Source: Hydractinia symbiolongicarpus
Lineage: Eukaryota > Cnidaria > Hydrozoa > Anthoathecata > Hydractiniidae
Reading direction: 5' to 3'
Length of the DNA stretch: 64,000 nt
Assembly (NCBI RefSeq): GCF_029227915.1
Contig: NC_079886.1
Span: 7,316,001-7,380,000, forward strand
Shown here piece by piece: positions 48,820 to 62,266 of the stretch. Each line of letters opens with the position of its first letter. Within the stretch, counting starts at the first letter, position 1. The position numbers were made by a program, and so were the translations under genes. The notes under the pieces were generated by a model that worked only from the letters and a program-made list of their open reading frames with translations, was not told the DNA's origin and ran no database searches.

Positions 48820-49411
48820 AGAAACATTTTTAGCGAAAAAATTATTAAAGATTTTCCATTATTTTGATCATTGTGTCAATTAACTAAAAGTTGCAATGGA
48901 GTTACTTGTCTTTTGTAAATTTATCACGCAAACATTGTATATTTTGTAATTACCTTTTTTTAATTGTTTTACATAAGATAACCTTTTCAGTACTGGTGCC
49001 GACATCAATATGATTTCTCTAATCAACGCTTAAGTAAATTATCGACTAGACAGACATTAGTTGATCAAGTTAAAAATTTAAGGTGTAGTCTGTCCATCAC
49101 CGTACAAAAAAAACTAACAAGCCCTGGAGACTTCGTAGGTGTTGTACATACAAAGCAAGAAGGTGTTTAACGAATAATAATTTTTTCTCTTTACATATAT
49201 CAACCCAAATATTAATGTAACAATTCCAAAACACAATAAACTTGTCAATTTTTCTCCCTAATCACTCTGGCATCTGCTGTGCGCAGTCAGTTCAAACATG
49301 ATCCGTGTGAAGTGAACTGCATCATATTTTTGCTTGTTGTGATATATTTTTATTTATTTTTTGTTTAAGTAACGCCTGTGAAACGCATACAGTCAATTCT
49401 TATATTTATTT

Positions 49412-49511
49412 AACCTCGTCCTCATGGTCTTGTGGCACATGAGCCATTATTACGGAGTGGTTAACAGACGCTATGAAATTCAAAAGGGCAAATTGCCCTG
49501 GGAACGAGGTT
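49412..49511. mobile_element. Short inverted-repeat element (AACCTCGT ends)
   Basis: AACCTCGTCCTCATGG pairs with inverted CCCTGGGAACGAGGTT over 100 bp. It is related to the element at 23939-24017 and has no coding capacity. Confidence 0.55.
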
Positions 49512-49670
49512 GACATTTATTCTACATTCTTCCAATAGATCGGCACATGTGGCGGTACGTACGTCTCCTGGTAGCCCTCGAAAGTTACCGTCGTTTGGTA
49601 GGAAATTAAGTAACAACGCCTAACTATGGAATCGTTAAATAAAAACGCTCTCTGATAAAAATTATCTTCA

Positions 49671-49817
49671 TCTATATTATAATACCCGTATACGTCTGTC
49701 TGTCTGTCTGTCTGTCTGTCACGTAAAAGGGTAGCTTAGCTGCGCAGTAGCGAGAAGCACACAATGCGGTGTAAAAAGGACGGGCGAACCCGTGGATTTT
49801 CCACGGGCTAACGACTA
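49671..49817 (+). mobile_element. Helitron-like mini-element
   Basis: An A precedes TCTATATTATAATACCCG. Next come six or so GTCT repeats, GCTTAGCTGCGCAGTAGCGA, a hairpin CCCGTGGATTTTCCACGGG and CTAACGACTA. The terminal G of CTAG has changed or been lost. Same family as at 9275 and 12125. Confidence 0.7.
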
Positions 49818-50203
49818 TATTATTTATTTGGCTATTTTGTAAAAAATCTCAACAGCACATAGAATAAAAAAGTCTTTTTTACAAATACCGGGGTCGGATT
49901 GATCGCAGTTTTAACACGGCCCTGTTACGAAATATTGCACGTCCGGACACACGATGACCTGCAATTTCAAAAAAGGGAATGCGGCGTTAGCAACAATTAG
50001 CAATTATTCAGGGTGAGACCAGGTTATATATTTTTCATGAATAAGACATCAGAGGCTGGGGACGAGCGATTGCGTAAACCCGAGTTAAATTTTCGGGAAA
50101 TTTGGTAACAAGAAAACAAACTCCCACGGACTGAAACTGGGAAAGGAGCAGGGAATTTTTATTTACAAAAAAGATTTTGTTGTAGCTTATTGTCAAATCA
50201 GGC

Positions 50204-53200
50204 ATGAGTAGAGGCACTGATGTTAACCGTCCCTCTTCACTCCTTGATAACGGAGAAAATAGTGATATATTCGCGATCATAGGGCGAAGAAGTGTGGTAT
50301 GACTTTGTTTTTTTCTTTCTCTTTCAGTCTTTAGTACAGTATCACCCTAGCTAGCTGATACAAGGATTTGGCGAAAAGAGGTCTTTTACTGTGGATTTCT
50401 TCTAACGCAAACATAGTTGGGGTTATAAACTATCTGATTTATTTTAATACACCTTTACGATAATTCAATTGTACATGTGTTCTTACGGCTTATCCATCGT
50501 TTTACAATATCGGAGAAAAGGAGGTAAAAAACAAGTTTGTTAGAGACAAAAGCGTGTTTTCTCCAGTTTTTTAACTTTCTTTGTATCAATTTCTTTCAAA
50601 TATTCAGAAAACGGTAATAATAATAAGATACAACTTATGCCCTAGATTATTTAATGCTCATTTCGAGCTACGCATACCCAATCTATCAGACAAGTCCTTG
50701 CAATATCTAATGGCCCACAAATTGTGACATCTCCACAATTTCCCACACATTTTTGGTTTAACCCGGGTCTATGGTAACATTCACTCACCCATATTGAATG
50801 ACCGCCAAAAGGAACCCAACCCCAAGTATGACAGTTATAACCACTAAGCTACGGCGCCATCTTTCTTCCTGCTACGCAAATGCCAAAGCCGAAAGAGCTT
50901 ACCACTGAGAATGTAAACCAGAATTCAGCTATACATACTAGCAGATCACTAGTTTTTTACTTGTGAAATCAGTTATTAAGCTGGATTTAAGACTGGATTA
51001 TTATTAAGGCAGTCATGCAAATCCTAGCATGCACCATTAAGGCAGTCCCTTAATGGTGCATCGATTCATGCAAATCCTTGCATGATTCGATCCACCCACT
51101 AATTCCTAGCCAAAGGTGTCCCACAAAAATCAATTTTTCCATGCTTAATGACTTTTTACAGCAGCATAGATTTAAGGACTTTTTAAGCTCAATAAATGAT
51201 CAAAGAAGAGACGCTGTTTGTTTTTAGCTTTTTTATAAATTTTAGGATTTTTTATGGATGTAAGACGAGCAGGGAGGGATGGGGTGCAAAGTTTAGTGTC
51301 AAAGAAGACGCTAAGCTTAAAAGTTATATAGTCACTGTTCATGGTTAAAACAGTTAAAACTAAGCCTTATTATATTTTATGTATATTATATTTTCTTTTG
51401 TTGATCCCTTGTCCCTTTAATAGTTATATAGATAGAACAATGTAGGTTATGTGAAGTGTATAATATTAAAGAGTTTACAAAAAAGAGACAAAGATTCACA
51501 TATATACATAAATTAAACGTGCTGGATTGCCCAATGCCTACAATTTAAAGCATGCAAAAAAATACTTAAAGTAGTAAAATACCTGATATCGTTGAAAATT
51601 TAAAAGGATGCTTTGCCTAAGGTTAAAATAATTTGCACAAAATGCAAGCAACCATTCTGCAAAAAACATTTGACATTGTCATGCGCTTCATGTGACCAAT
51701 GAACTTTTTTATCAACATGTACATTATCTTTTTATTGATAATATTTAGCTTTATGCTCAATACACATATTCTCATTACCCTTTATTGACAATACCATCCA
51801 TCAATGACAAGTCTTTCGTTTGATTTTTATAACTTTATTTAAATTATCCTCAAAACGCAGTAATTCGAAGAAAAAAAATGTGAACATATTTTACAAAGTT
51901 TTGATCAATAGACATATTCTCCCAAGCTCAAAATGGTCTATATTGTTTTTATTTTATATAATTTTACCTTATGCATATATTTTGCTTCTATATTAGAGTA
52001 TAAAAAAATTATGGCTGATAACTGAAGACTTATTCAAATTTACCCAAAAATGCCCAATTATTCATATATATGACGTCATTTCCGATCCCTATGACGTCAT
52101 TAATTTTTTTTTACCTGGAATGGGTTTGTATCATTCTACAACTGTGCCAAGTTTTATCACCTAAGCATAAGTGGTTCAGGATTTATATAACCCGCGGGCA
52201 CTTCGTGCCCCCCACCCCCGGGGTTACAAGGGCAAAAAAAGCTCAGGGATAATAGGGTTAAGCTAATATGGTGGACATTTAACACCAAGGGTAGAACCTT
52301 TGTTTCTTTGTGGCTAGCTGTGCACATCTCCAGATTTGTCAGTTCTGTACTTTAAAACTTTGAATAGTAGTTTTAACTAAGGCTGAATGATGTCCAAAGG
52401 ACACTGTAGACTTTTTTCAAAGAATAAAACCTTCCAAAAACCAATTACAAGTGTTTCAAAAGTTTAGCTAGAATAGTCATATGTGTCAGTAGGTATAGCC
52501 TGCTATAAAGTTCAGTGAAAGAATTTTATCACTTTAAAATCTGCTAGTTAGTTTAACAGTCAACGTTGAACAGTCTGAACTGTTGACTCGTAGCTAGAGG
52601 TTTATGCCTCTAAATTATTCCTAGCTAGTAGACAAATTCTCCATTCTCTTCAGTTTTTATAGTTAGGATTTCAAAAATATTTTTAACAGTCCTACTGATG
52701 TTTAACAAACACAACGTATATAGCTTTCTATATTAAATACGGAAAAGTACGTTGCCATAAGTACTTGATTAAGCTCCCTCCTGCCAATAAGCTGTAATCC
52801 TAGAAAAAATATTTCTGAAAAATAAGCTCAGGGGCTTATTCAAAGGACTTTATAGTATGCCAGAAAAGTTTGTGTCCTTGCCAGCAAAAAAACATCCAAA
52901 TTAAAAAAAGAACATCAGTAAATCAAAGAATTTTGTTAATTGCTGACCACCAACATGAATTACAAAGGGTGCCATTTCTTATCAGTGAGTTTCAAACTGC
53001 AAATTTCCTTTTGAATCTACATAAACAAGTATGCCACTGTAGATATGTTTTATTTAGTATAAATATATTTTTTATATTGTCGAGAAGTATATAAATAAAG
53101 CAGTTTTGCAGACATGTATATGCAAGCAACCTTAAAACCACTTTCGGATGAATGTTCGCGTGATGTAATACCAAAGAAAAAACATGTTGAATAAAGTTTT

Positions 53201-56200
53201 AAAAATATATAGCAAATCTGCCATCACATCATCGCGTTCAACTTAGCACTTGTGGTTAATACGTTTTACAAAATTCATTTTTATTGGGTTTCGTTTTAAG
53301 GCATTCCTGCATCTGCAGAAAGAAAAAAAGTTTTTGTAACAGTGACCTTAAAAAAAATAATTTCAACCCGCGTTATGTGACTGACCCGGTCATGCGACGG
53401 CAAACACAAATATTTTAAATCCAGCCTTATCACCAACTAAAATAATTCAGGCTACAGAAATACTGTGGTGCTATTCGATTCGTAATAATAATTGAAAAAC
53501 CGTATATATTGTATTAAAAAGAAGTGCAGAAGTTCTTTCTCCCACACCACACAGCAGGCAATAAGTCAACCCTGCCCATGGTTTTGTGAGGAGAGATGTT
53601 CTTCAAAGACTCTAACAATTGAGTCTCCTGTACAGTTTTACTTCATGTTAAACTGTGCTGGTGACAAGCATTTTCGAAGCATGTCACCGGCGACTTCTGC
53701 GATATACAACCTAATGATGCTATAACCTAATAAGTTCATCTAGAAACATAAAAAGCCAGTTGGCAGTGAACTATAAGTTCACCATCCAGGAGGTATGTCA
53801 ATAAGACTTGCACTCCATTTTTATTTGTCATCGTCTTAGGAGATCAGTGCATCGAATTTATGAGAGGTCTAGCCCTAGTGAAAGGTAAATGACGAAAGAT
53901 ATTGCCAGCTGAACAATTTCACTACAAAAAAATATTGCTGACACAATGTCGACGTTTTATTGCCGACGTAAAAAAATCCTAATTTTAAGGGCTCTCGATC
54001 GAGTGTTTTTGTTGATATTTTTGTTCAGCGATGATTGGATTATTTTTAGTTTTATTTTAGAGATCAAGCATGTGCATGTCGTAACCTTTTTGTTTCTTTG
54101 ACCACTCACGCAAACTAATTTGCACAAGCTTTTGTGATCGCACATAGATCGCTCACGCAGATTAATTTATGTGAGCGATTTAGCGGTCGGGGGGGGGGGG
54201 GGTAAATTTTGCCGACCGGGCCTGAAAGAGGACAGCATTGTTGACACACACATTGTGCAGGATACCAGTAAGTGTCCTGAGATTTTTTGAGATGAAGTTA
54301 GCATTTATTTAAGGCTCGTGAAACTTTAAATTATGCTTGTACAAATAAACTTTTAGTTTAGCCTGCTGGTTTCTCAGTTTTATTTCTGTAGTGCACATTA
54401 CACATTACACCAAGTTACTAAAGTCTGAGATGAGAATATAGGTCAAAACTTAACCGAAAGTTCATAAATCTAAGCAACCAATTCTTAAACCTGGATTATA
54501 TAATTTTGTGAACTTAATAAAATTAATTATTAGTTATTTTTAGAAATGGCCCATGTTTTTTATAGAAATAAATGTCCCTTTTATCTTTGTCGTAACAGCC
54601 TCCTTTGTTATTCTATAATGTTGAAAAGAGTACAACTGATTGTTTATAAAATCATGATTGTTGAATAGATTTTCTACCTACCTTATAACTACCGATGCCA
54701 TATATTTTATTACGAAAAAAACACCCCTTTATGCTTGTTGACCCTCCTTAATTATGGCTATTCTAGTTTTCGATGTTGATTGTGTAGGAAACCATTTGTT
54801 TAAACTATTGTGCGCATTTTCCTTATATTTTAATTAAGAAAAGAAATGGCTATGTGATCGTCACAGCACTATCCCTTATGCCTAAATCTCTTACATTATT
54901 AGTATATAAGCGCGTGGAAAAATCCACCAATAAATGTTTATAAATCATAATATTTTTTAAATTTGTTTAAAATGGCGAAAATTTTAATGTTTATTAAAAC
55001 CGTTTCAAATTATAATTCCTTTAGAGCTTATCTACTACTGTGGTTCAAGTGTTCCATTGTTTACCCAATCAAAACCATTGGCAAAAAAAAATTGTTGGTG
55101 TGGCTTGCTTTACAAAAGATAACCAAAAGAAATCTTATTTCATACGAATTGTTGACCTCTCGGTATGTATGGTATAATTTTATGTATCGATTCATGTTAC
55201 TTTTTACATTATCTCTTTAATCATTTTTGTTGTGTTTGCAAATAATTTAAGGCACTTCATTGCTATCCCCACGTTTCTCACATTTATATCATGCGTGGGC
55301 AATACAAATGTAATTACATTGTTCAAAAAAAGAAATATTTTAGGAAGCCGTAAACAAACAAAATTTCACTTGGCTAGTACACTGAAAACATCTTTTTATT
55401 TTGGTCAATACTAATATCTTGTGGAAACTACTTTTAGATGTTTTTGTTTACATGTTATGATACAATTCGATGTAATTGTGACATTCAAAGAATTATGTCA
55501 AAAGTTTTGTTTGATTGGTTTAAATTATATTATTTTCTTTTTACGTGTTGTATCATTCTGAGAAATCTTAAAAAACAAAAAAATGTTTACCTTTATATTA
55601 CCATCACATGTTTAAATGCCGCAGTCAGTTATTAGGAAGTCCGAGGTGTTGTATGTACACACAATTGTTTTTAACATTGTTTATTTTTAGAAAAGAATCT
55701 GTACACACAATTGTTTTTAACATTGTTTATTTTTAGAAAAGAATCATAGTTTGGGAACAAGAATTATACAACCAGTTTAAATATAATGCACCAAGACCTC
55801 ATTTCCATTCCTTTGAAGCAGATGTAAGTGCTATTTTAATTTGTTTTTATAAACCCAAAAAACAGTATATCACATCACATTATTCTGGAAATGTTTATTA
55901 TGGTATACAAATGTACACAAAAGTTGTTTTTTTACACGGTTTAATTCACTCCCCTCAGTAGCTGTTAAACACTTCACTAGACCAAGAAAGCCATACCTGC
56001 ATTTTCCCCTTTTTAGATTCAAGAGAAAGTAAGCAGTCACCATTTTACCATAAAGTAGTCTTTGCCGTTTCATGTTTTGTAGTATCAATCGCTGCATTAT
56101 AAATAGGACACAAAATTATGTGAAGCCCTCACGGTTTTGGGCAGATGAATTTTAAAGAGCTAAAAATAAGTATTCCTGAAGGTGGCTGTCACCAATATTC

Positions 56201-59200
56201 CTAGAGATCTAGTGATTCTTATTTTATATTTTAAATTAAATCTTCTTTCCATGATGTTTATTTGTATGTAGCATATTTTTCAGATTCTAAAGTATTATAA
56301 CTTTAATACAATTACTTATTCTTTTTGTTTTGAATTTTCACAGGATTGCATAGCCGGTCTTAATTTTGCAGATGCCAATGAAGCTCAGCATTTTAAACAT
56401 GTTATCGAAGAAAAGTTGAGGGCTAAACAACAAAGAAAGAATGGTAAGTAATAAAATAAGAAGTATATATAGTATGTGTAATTCCTAAATTTGAAGATGT
56501 TATATTTTTTCTTGTGTAAATCTAATTTCAAATAATTAACAAGAACCTTCGTTATGTCAGATTTAAATATATGTATAGACCAATAGAATGGTTATTTCAT
56601 AGCAAAAATAACAAAACTCTTTAACGAGGATCACTGTAATTTATATTTCAAAATTATACTGAATAAATAAACAGAATATAATTTTGGTTAGATCGAAGAC
56701 AAACTATGGCACGGCGTGGTACAAGTTCTGCCAACACCCAAGGCAATGTTTTGCAACCCATCAACAACAATGGTGAGTTTTTTTCAAAGTTGTTACCAAA
56801 ATAGTTTTTTTTTCAACAAGATAGCAGTCTTGTTTTAATGTAACATATTTGGTCTGTAATCTTATATCTCTCTGTATTTGTCAGTCAACCAACGAGCTTC
56901 ACCTTCACCTACTATCAGCCCATCAAGTTCTTCTAATGATCTGAAAAAGAAAGGTGGTAAGGTAAAGAAGAAAACAAGATTAACCAAGGATGATATTGGT
57001 ACTCCTTCAGATTTTAGGTATGCATTAAATTGATTAACAAGTCGTTTTCTCTGCTGATTATATAACATTTTGTTAAGAAACATTTTATGCAAGTTAATGC
57101 AAATAAGCTACTGGAGGCATTTACAATGATAACAGTATTATGGAAAAATGAAGTCATTTCAGTAGTTTTTCTTTCTTTGTTGATTATTTCTTAAATAAAG
57201 AACGTGAAAGTTACAGAACATTGGAAAGAACATTTGTAGATATATACATAGAATAACTTGTTTTTATGTTCACGCCTTAGACATGTTGGTCATGTTGGTT
57301 GGGATCCAAAAGGAGGATTTGATGTGAGTATATAAAAAAGTACCTTTTCACCTGATAACAAAAGTTCGAGATTTAACGGTGCCCTAACGCTTTCAATTAG
57401 TGTTGTCAGTTGATTTGAGCTCAAATTAGCTTGTATGCCAGGTTTTGTTTGCAGGAGACGGGAAAGAGCCAATATTGAATAGTCATACCAAAAATGATTG
57501 TACACATCAGGTCAAACTTTTCACATTCATGACTAAAAAATAAGTAATTTTAGGTAGATAATATTGATCCCCAATGGAAGAAGCTATTTGACACCATTGG
57601 TGTTACAGCGAAACAACTTCAGGACGAAGAAACATCTCAGTTTATTTATGATTTTGTTGAATCTCATGGAGGTATTGAAAAGGCTACAAAAGAACTTGAG
57701 AAAGCATCACCACCAACACAAGGTAGGTAATATATTGTGTAGTTATTGACAACGTATTTGGTTGAAGTTGTAAAAAACATGTGCCTTTAATTTTATAACC
57801 TTTTTTTAGCTGCACCTCCTCCCCCCATGAGGACAGCTCCACCTCCTCCACCACCACCTTCACGTGGTGGTCCTGCACCTCGTGGAGCTGCACCACCACC
57901 ACCACCACCACCAATGCATCAACGAGGTATACCTAGAACAGCTCCACCTCCACCACCCTCACATCTATCTGGGCCACCAACTGGAAGACATGGTGGCAGA
58001 CCACCTATTGGTGCTGCCCCTAAGGCACCACCACCAGCCCCTCCATCTTCACGAAATGTACCCCCACCCCCACCACCTACTGGAGCACCTGCTCCCCCAC
58101 CACCACCACCTCCACCTACGGTTGGCCCAGTTCCACCCCCACCCCCACCTATGAATACTGGACCACCAAGCAGTGGTCCTGGCAGAGGTGGACTGTTGGA
58201 CCAGATTCATCAAGGGAAACAACTAAACAGGGTTGAAGTTAACGACAAACCTGCTGGTGGAGATGGACGTGATGATTTATTGTCTGCTATTAGGAAAGGT
58301 CGCCAATTAAAAACTGTAAGTAAATTCCTTATAGCATGCATTTGTAAAGGTCTACAAATCCCCGCAATTCCTGTTTGAAATGACATTTATCAATCATTTT
58401 TTTTAAAGAACAATAATATGTTTTTTTATGTGAATTTTGTTATGATTTGTAAAGGAATTTTTTTTTAAACTTGCTTGGTCAAATTAAGTATATTATGAAA
58501 TGTATATAAAGTTTTGTTTCACACCAACCAAACACCATGATCAATATTGTTTTTTCTTATTATTTGCTCTACTAAGGATCCAAAATTTGTGACATGGGAA
58601 AAAACAAACTACCATACAGACCCTGGCTAGCCTCAAGTAATTTGTGAAAATTAATTAGTTTAAATGTTTTATTACACTGGTGGTAATTTAGAATTGACTT
58701 TTTTTAATATGAAAAATCCGCTTATTTTGTTTTCGAAATAAAAACATAATTTTAAACTTAGATTTTGGTGTTTTTCTTAACACAATCTGCACAACCTGTA
58801 TTTAAAGTCTCTTACAACATAGAACAATAGGATGTTGTTGTTTTTGCAGTCATCTCTTTTTCTAACAACTATACTAAATTAAATTGCTCCTTAATTAAGT
58901 AAAAACATTAAAATTTGAAAATGCTTTTAATCAAGTGGATTTTGAAGTCAATGCACTTAACAAAATAATTGATGTAACACAATATGTTGGAATTTGATGC
59001 CATTGAGTCAATTAATGCCAAATCAAAACAATGGAAATATTTTTCCAATTAAGGCAGACTTATTGGAAAGAATTGACGGTAATTCAGCATTTCCTATTAA
59101 TGTTATGTTGTTTTTTTTCTTCTTTTTACCATCCCTATTTAGGTGTCACAAAGTGAAATAGAACAAGATCACTCCTCCTCATCAGATCTTGATGGAATGG

Positions 59201-59610
59201 CAGGTGCACTTGCAAAAGCTTTGGCTCAACGATCTGCTCATATTCAAGTTTCTGGTAGGTTTTACTTATATTTTTATAGAAACCTTTGTAATGACAGGAC
59301 TAATCGTTACATGGGTACTCTGTCACTTAGCAGTTGAGATCATTGTATCCAGCAGACTGAATCCTTGTCTTGGCATGATTAAACTAGTTTTTGGATCAAT
59401 TTTTCAGTATCCAAGTGAAATAAATTTTTAATAAGCACATAGCCAATAGGACACCTTTTTTTCTGACTGCTTTTTTATCTAAAAAAACCAACTTTGTCAA
59501 CTTAAATATGAACTAAAAATTACAACACCATAAAGATACTAATTTCTAATTTAGATGATGATGATGACGATGACGAAGATGATGACTTTGACGATGATGA
59601 CTGGGATTAA
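50204..59610 (+). CDS. WASL: WASP/N-WASP-like actin nucleation promoter with two WH2 motifs, 11 exons
   Basis: Exons: 50204-50296, 55025-55162, 55737-55823, 56344-56443, 56692-56772, 56885-57017, 57281-57323, 57554-57722, 57810-58315, 59143-59254, 59555-59610. Phases agree; the product is 505 residues. WH1 domain with HWQKKIVGVACF and HFHSFEADDCIAGLNFA; Lys-rich patch (KVKKKTRLTK); CRIB motif ending RHVGHVGWDPKGGFD (to 225); autoinhibitory helix region; a long proline-rich segment with many PPPPPP runs for profilin and SH3 partners (about 282-404); WH2 motif GRGGLLDQIHQGKQLNRVE (from 405) and GRDDLLSAIRKGRQLKT (to 450); central GMAGALAKALAQRSAHIQ; and an Asp-rich tail ending DDDWD. Two WH2 motifs are as in N-WASP. 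Intron 1 is 4.7 kb and contains mobile-element remnants. Exon 3 is preceded by a duplicated acceptor (55654-55745). Confidence 0.94.
50690..50860 (-). mobile_element. Possible tRNA-derived SINE
   Basis: Read on minus, GGCGCCGTAGCTTAGTGGTTATAAC has a good polymerase III A box (TAGCTTAGTGG). GGTTGGGTTCC some 29 bases on differs from a B box at two positions. Spacing is shorter than in a tRNA and no intact cloverleaf can be drawn. The far end is not defined. Confidence 0.35.
51030..51060. repeat. Hairpin with 13-base arms
   Basis: TGCACCATTAAGG and its complement CCTTAATGGTGCA are separated by five bases, inside direct repeats of CATGCAAATCCTWGCATG. It may be a fold-back element remnant in intron 1 of the second WASP gene. 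Confidence 0.6.
52180..52257. mobile_element. End of a second piggyBac-like element
   Basis: CCGCGGGCACTTCGTGCCCCCC, a short spacer and GGGATAATAGGG end at TTAA (52258-52261), matching inverted the end at 9498. Similarity (for example AAACTTGGCACA and TGACGTCAT) continues leftwards to about 52070. The other end was not found. Confidence 0.5.
54189..54202. repeat. Poly-G run
   Basis: Fourteen consecutive G in intron 1 of the second WASP gene. Confidence 0.7.
55654..55745 (+). repeat. 46-base tandem duplication carrying a splice acceptor
   Basis: Two identical 46-base copies (55654-55699, 55700-55745) each contain TGTTTATTTTTAG followed by the first nine bases of WASP exon 3. The proper exon starts at the second acceptor (55737). 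Use of the first (after 55690) would soon reach an in-frame TAA. Confidence 0.85.
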
Positions 59611-59811
59611 TAAGTGACAATTTTCGACAGATTTGTCATTGTGTTGAATTTACGTTATCTGGCAATTTCAGTCTATTTGTACTGTATGCAGTTAAGGTGA
59701 GGCGGTATTACAAAGATGAATTTAGCCTCTTACTTACAGACCCAGACTCTCTTTTTTTGCTTTTTACCTCCCTGAAGTAGCTAAATCTAAAATTGATTTG
59801 TAAGGAGAGTC

Positions 59812-59817
59812 AATAAA
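59812..59817 (+). promoter_or_regulatory. Polyadenylation signal AATAAA of the second WASP gene
   Basis: AATAAA about 200 bases after the stop codon at 59610. Confidence 0.45.
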
Positions 59818-61975
59818 AAGTCTATTAGTAATTTTTGCACTGTTTATGTAAGTATTAAACTTCAAGTTAGTATAAATTTTTATTGTTATACATTTTTTCT
59901 AATTATTCCTATAGAAGCGGAATATTTGCATTCTTTTTGATAGCCCTCTAGCCACAAAAAAAGTCAAATAACTAATTGTTTTGAAGTGTCTCATGGCTGA
60001 ATAATCCCTCATTCTCTTAAATACCTACGATAAATCCAAGATTGCTGATATTTTGAAACAAGGAAGTCTTAATTGGTATTTACAGCTTAATTTTGAAATA
60101 TGGAAATTATACAAATCTCTCAACAGCTTCAAGTGAAATGTTCATACGTTGAGACTTACCTAGATGTATTTCTGTGATTTTTAAATATTGAAAACCATTA
60201 GGGAAAAGTAAATCTGTCAAATACACGTCTTTTCAAATAGACGTCCAATGCTCACGGTGTTTAATGCGTATTGTTGTTCTGTTTTTGCTTTTATTACAGC
60301 TGGTCTGTTTTTGTTTTTGTTATTATATGTTCGTATTTTCTGCTAGTTGCACCTGTTTGGATTAGTATGTATCTTTGAATAAATAAATACATTTAAATTG
60401 TTAAACATTCATATTTTTGATATGTTTATGATTAAGTCACCTAATTTGGATTTGCATCCTACTGCATTTTCAACTGATTTTTTTTTTTTAGTTACTCATG
60501 CTTTGTATTTGCAGATGAAAAAATACGAAATCTTTAACATAGACTTTTGCGAAGTACTGCTCTTTAAAAAAATTTGCAAGCAAATTTTTGACAGTCTAAA
60601 AATTTCGAGGATTGTTTATCCTATAGCTAAAACAATAACTCGGCAATTTTCTTTGTAGAGAAAGTTTTCATGACAGTATAAGAAGGTATAGCTTCCTGCA
60701 TTTAGCATAAGAATTATTGATTAAGACTGTTAGTGTAGCTAGCTAAACTACGTTTGGTTACACTTTCACTTTTTAGCCAGATATAAATAAACAGCTAGCC
60801 AGATAGGCACCAACCCAAACATAAAAATAGATAATTTTGGCTAGGATAGAAAACTCTTATACCAAACTGAACAAAAACTTTAAAGATTAGCAATAAATTG
60901 AGCTAGCTAGCTCGCTAAGCCACCTTTCCTTAAAATCCTAAAATTGCTCTGTTTAAGTATATATAGCTAAAAAAGTGACAATATAGCTTAACATACAAAA
61001 CATATAAAGAAACAGTACAAAGCTTTGAGAAAACAAAACGGCGAAACACGATCTACAAGCCTTCAAAATGGCCACCGTTACATTAGATCATCCATCAAGC
61101 ACGCCGTCATGGCTATAACTTGAAGTACACATCTAACTATCTTTTTTAGTTAAGATAGGTCTTAGTTACTCATGTTTTTCAACGCTTAACCTTAGAAAGG
61201 TTTATTTCAAACTAAGTTGTTACTTGTTCACCCTGAAACTTTAATTTTTTTTTTGCTACTATTTTATAAATGATGGTTGAAATTTGTCCTGCTCTCCGAA
61301 TCTTCTTAGCTAAAAATATGATCAAAGTCACTTTGTCCTAACATATAGAGATATTCTATTATATCTCTATGCTCCTAACAAACGAGGGTGGGAAAAGAGG
61401 ATGTCAAATTGACCTTCATTGTGCTAATGGTAGCAATTAAAAATTGTAAAGAACTTGTATCTTGGTGCATCGATAAACCACATTATCCCGTTGACTTCAT
61501 TATTTCTCATCAGCACCATATTTTAAGCTTTTTCTTGTGACAGTCCGTATGCCCGATGACAGACCTAACTGTGAGGAAAAAGCCATAAAAACTTCGCGTT
61601 AAATTTTTATTGAAGCATGTTTACAAAACAAAATGTACAAACAAATGATAGACGTGCCCTTCCTTTATCACGAAAATAGACCTCGAAAACCTAATTAACA
61701 AAAAAAAAGAATTAAAGACTACAATTATTAAAAACAAAATATAACGTCGTCAGTTATTTGCCGCCTTTTACGACAACATCATACAGATGCCTGCATATAA
61801 ATTCTTTATGTGCAAAAAAGATGGCCAGTAAAACCTTACAAAAACTAAAGGAAGTTTTAAAAGCAAAGAAAAAAAATATATAGAAAGGCTACTAGATTCT
61901 AGTTCCAGAAAGAAAATTCAAGTTGGCTGCCTATTTACAGATAACCTAAAGTTGTCATACCAAAAAGCTCGATCA

Positions 61976-62266
61976 TTAAAAGTATTTGATGGACATTTGT
62001 GCCCGACCATAGCGTTTCGTCGTGTCTGGCAAATAAAAAACAAGAGAAAGAGAAACTCCAGTAAAAAAAACAGAAAAATTTTTTGTAATACCATCAAGCT
62101 TATTGCGAATTACGGTGATACCCTTTGCATGCTGTTTGCATTGTGTGTACCGCTCATGTTGTTCGGCAAGTTTTCCGTTTAGATCTTCTACCGCATCTTG
62201 TTGATATGCATTAAGTACTTCCAATTCTTTAATTTTGCATTCCATATTGAAGGCATGGTGGTTCAA
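61976..62266 (-). CDS. Unrecognised ORF with coiled-coil-like N-terminus
   Basis: A 96-codon frame on minus. Its first 50 residues, including MECKIKELEVLNAYQQDAV and DLNGKLAEQHERYTQCKQH, have the charged heptad-like composition of a coiled coil; the remainder looks non-coding. A donor-like GT is not clear. It may be an exon of an unseen gene, a transposon fragment or chance. Confidence 0.25.
   Translation of the reverse strand: MNHHAFNMECKIKELEVLNAYQQDAVEDLNGKLAEQHERYTQCKQHAKGITVIRNKLDGITKNFSVFFTGVSLSLVFYLPDTTKRYGRAQMSIKYF

Larger units (their letters stand above)
48820..50203. other. Spacer between the WASP paralogues with small mobile elements
   Basis: It holds an inverted-repeat element (49412-49511) and a Helitron-like copy (49671-49817). 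No coding exon is seen; the promoter of the second WASP gene should be at the right end. Confidence 0.5.
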
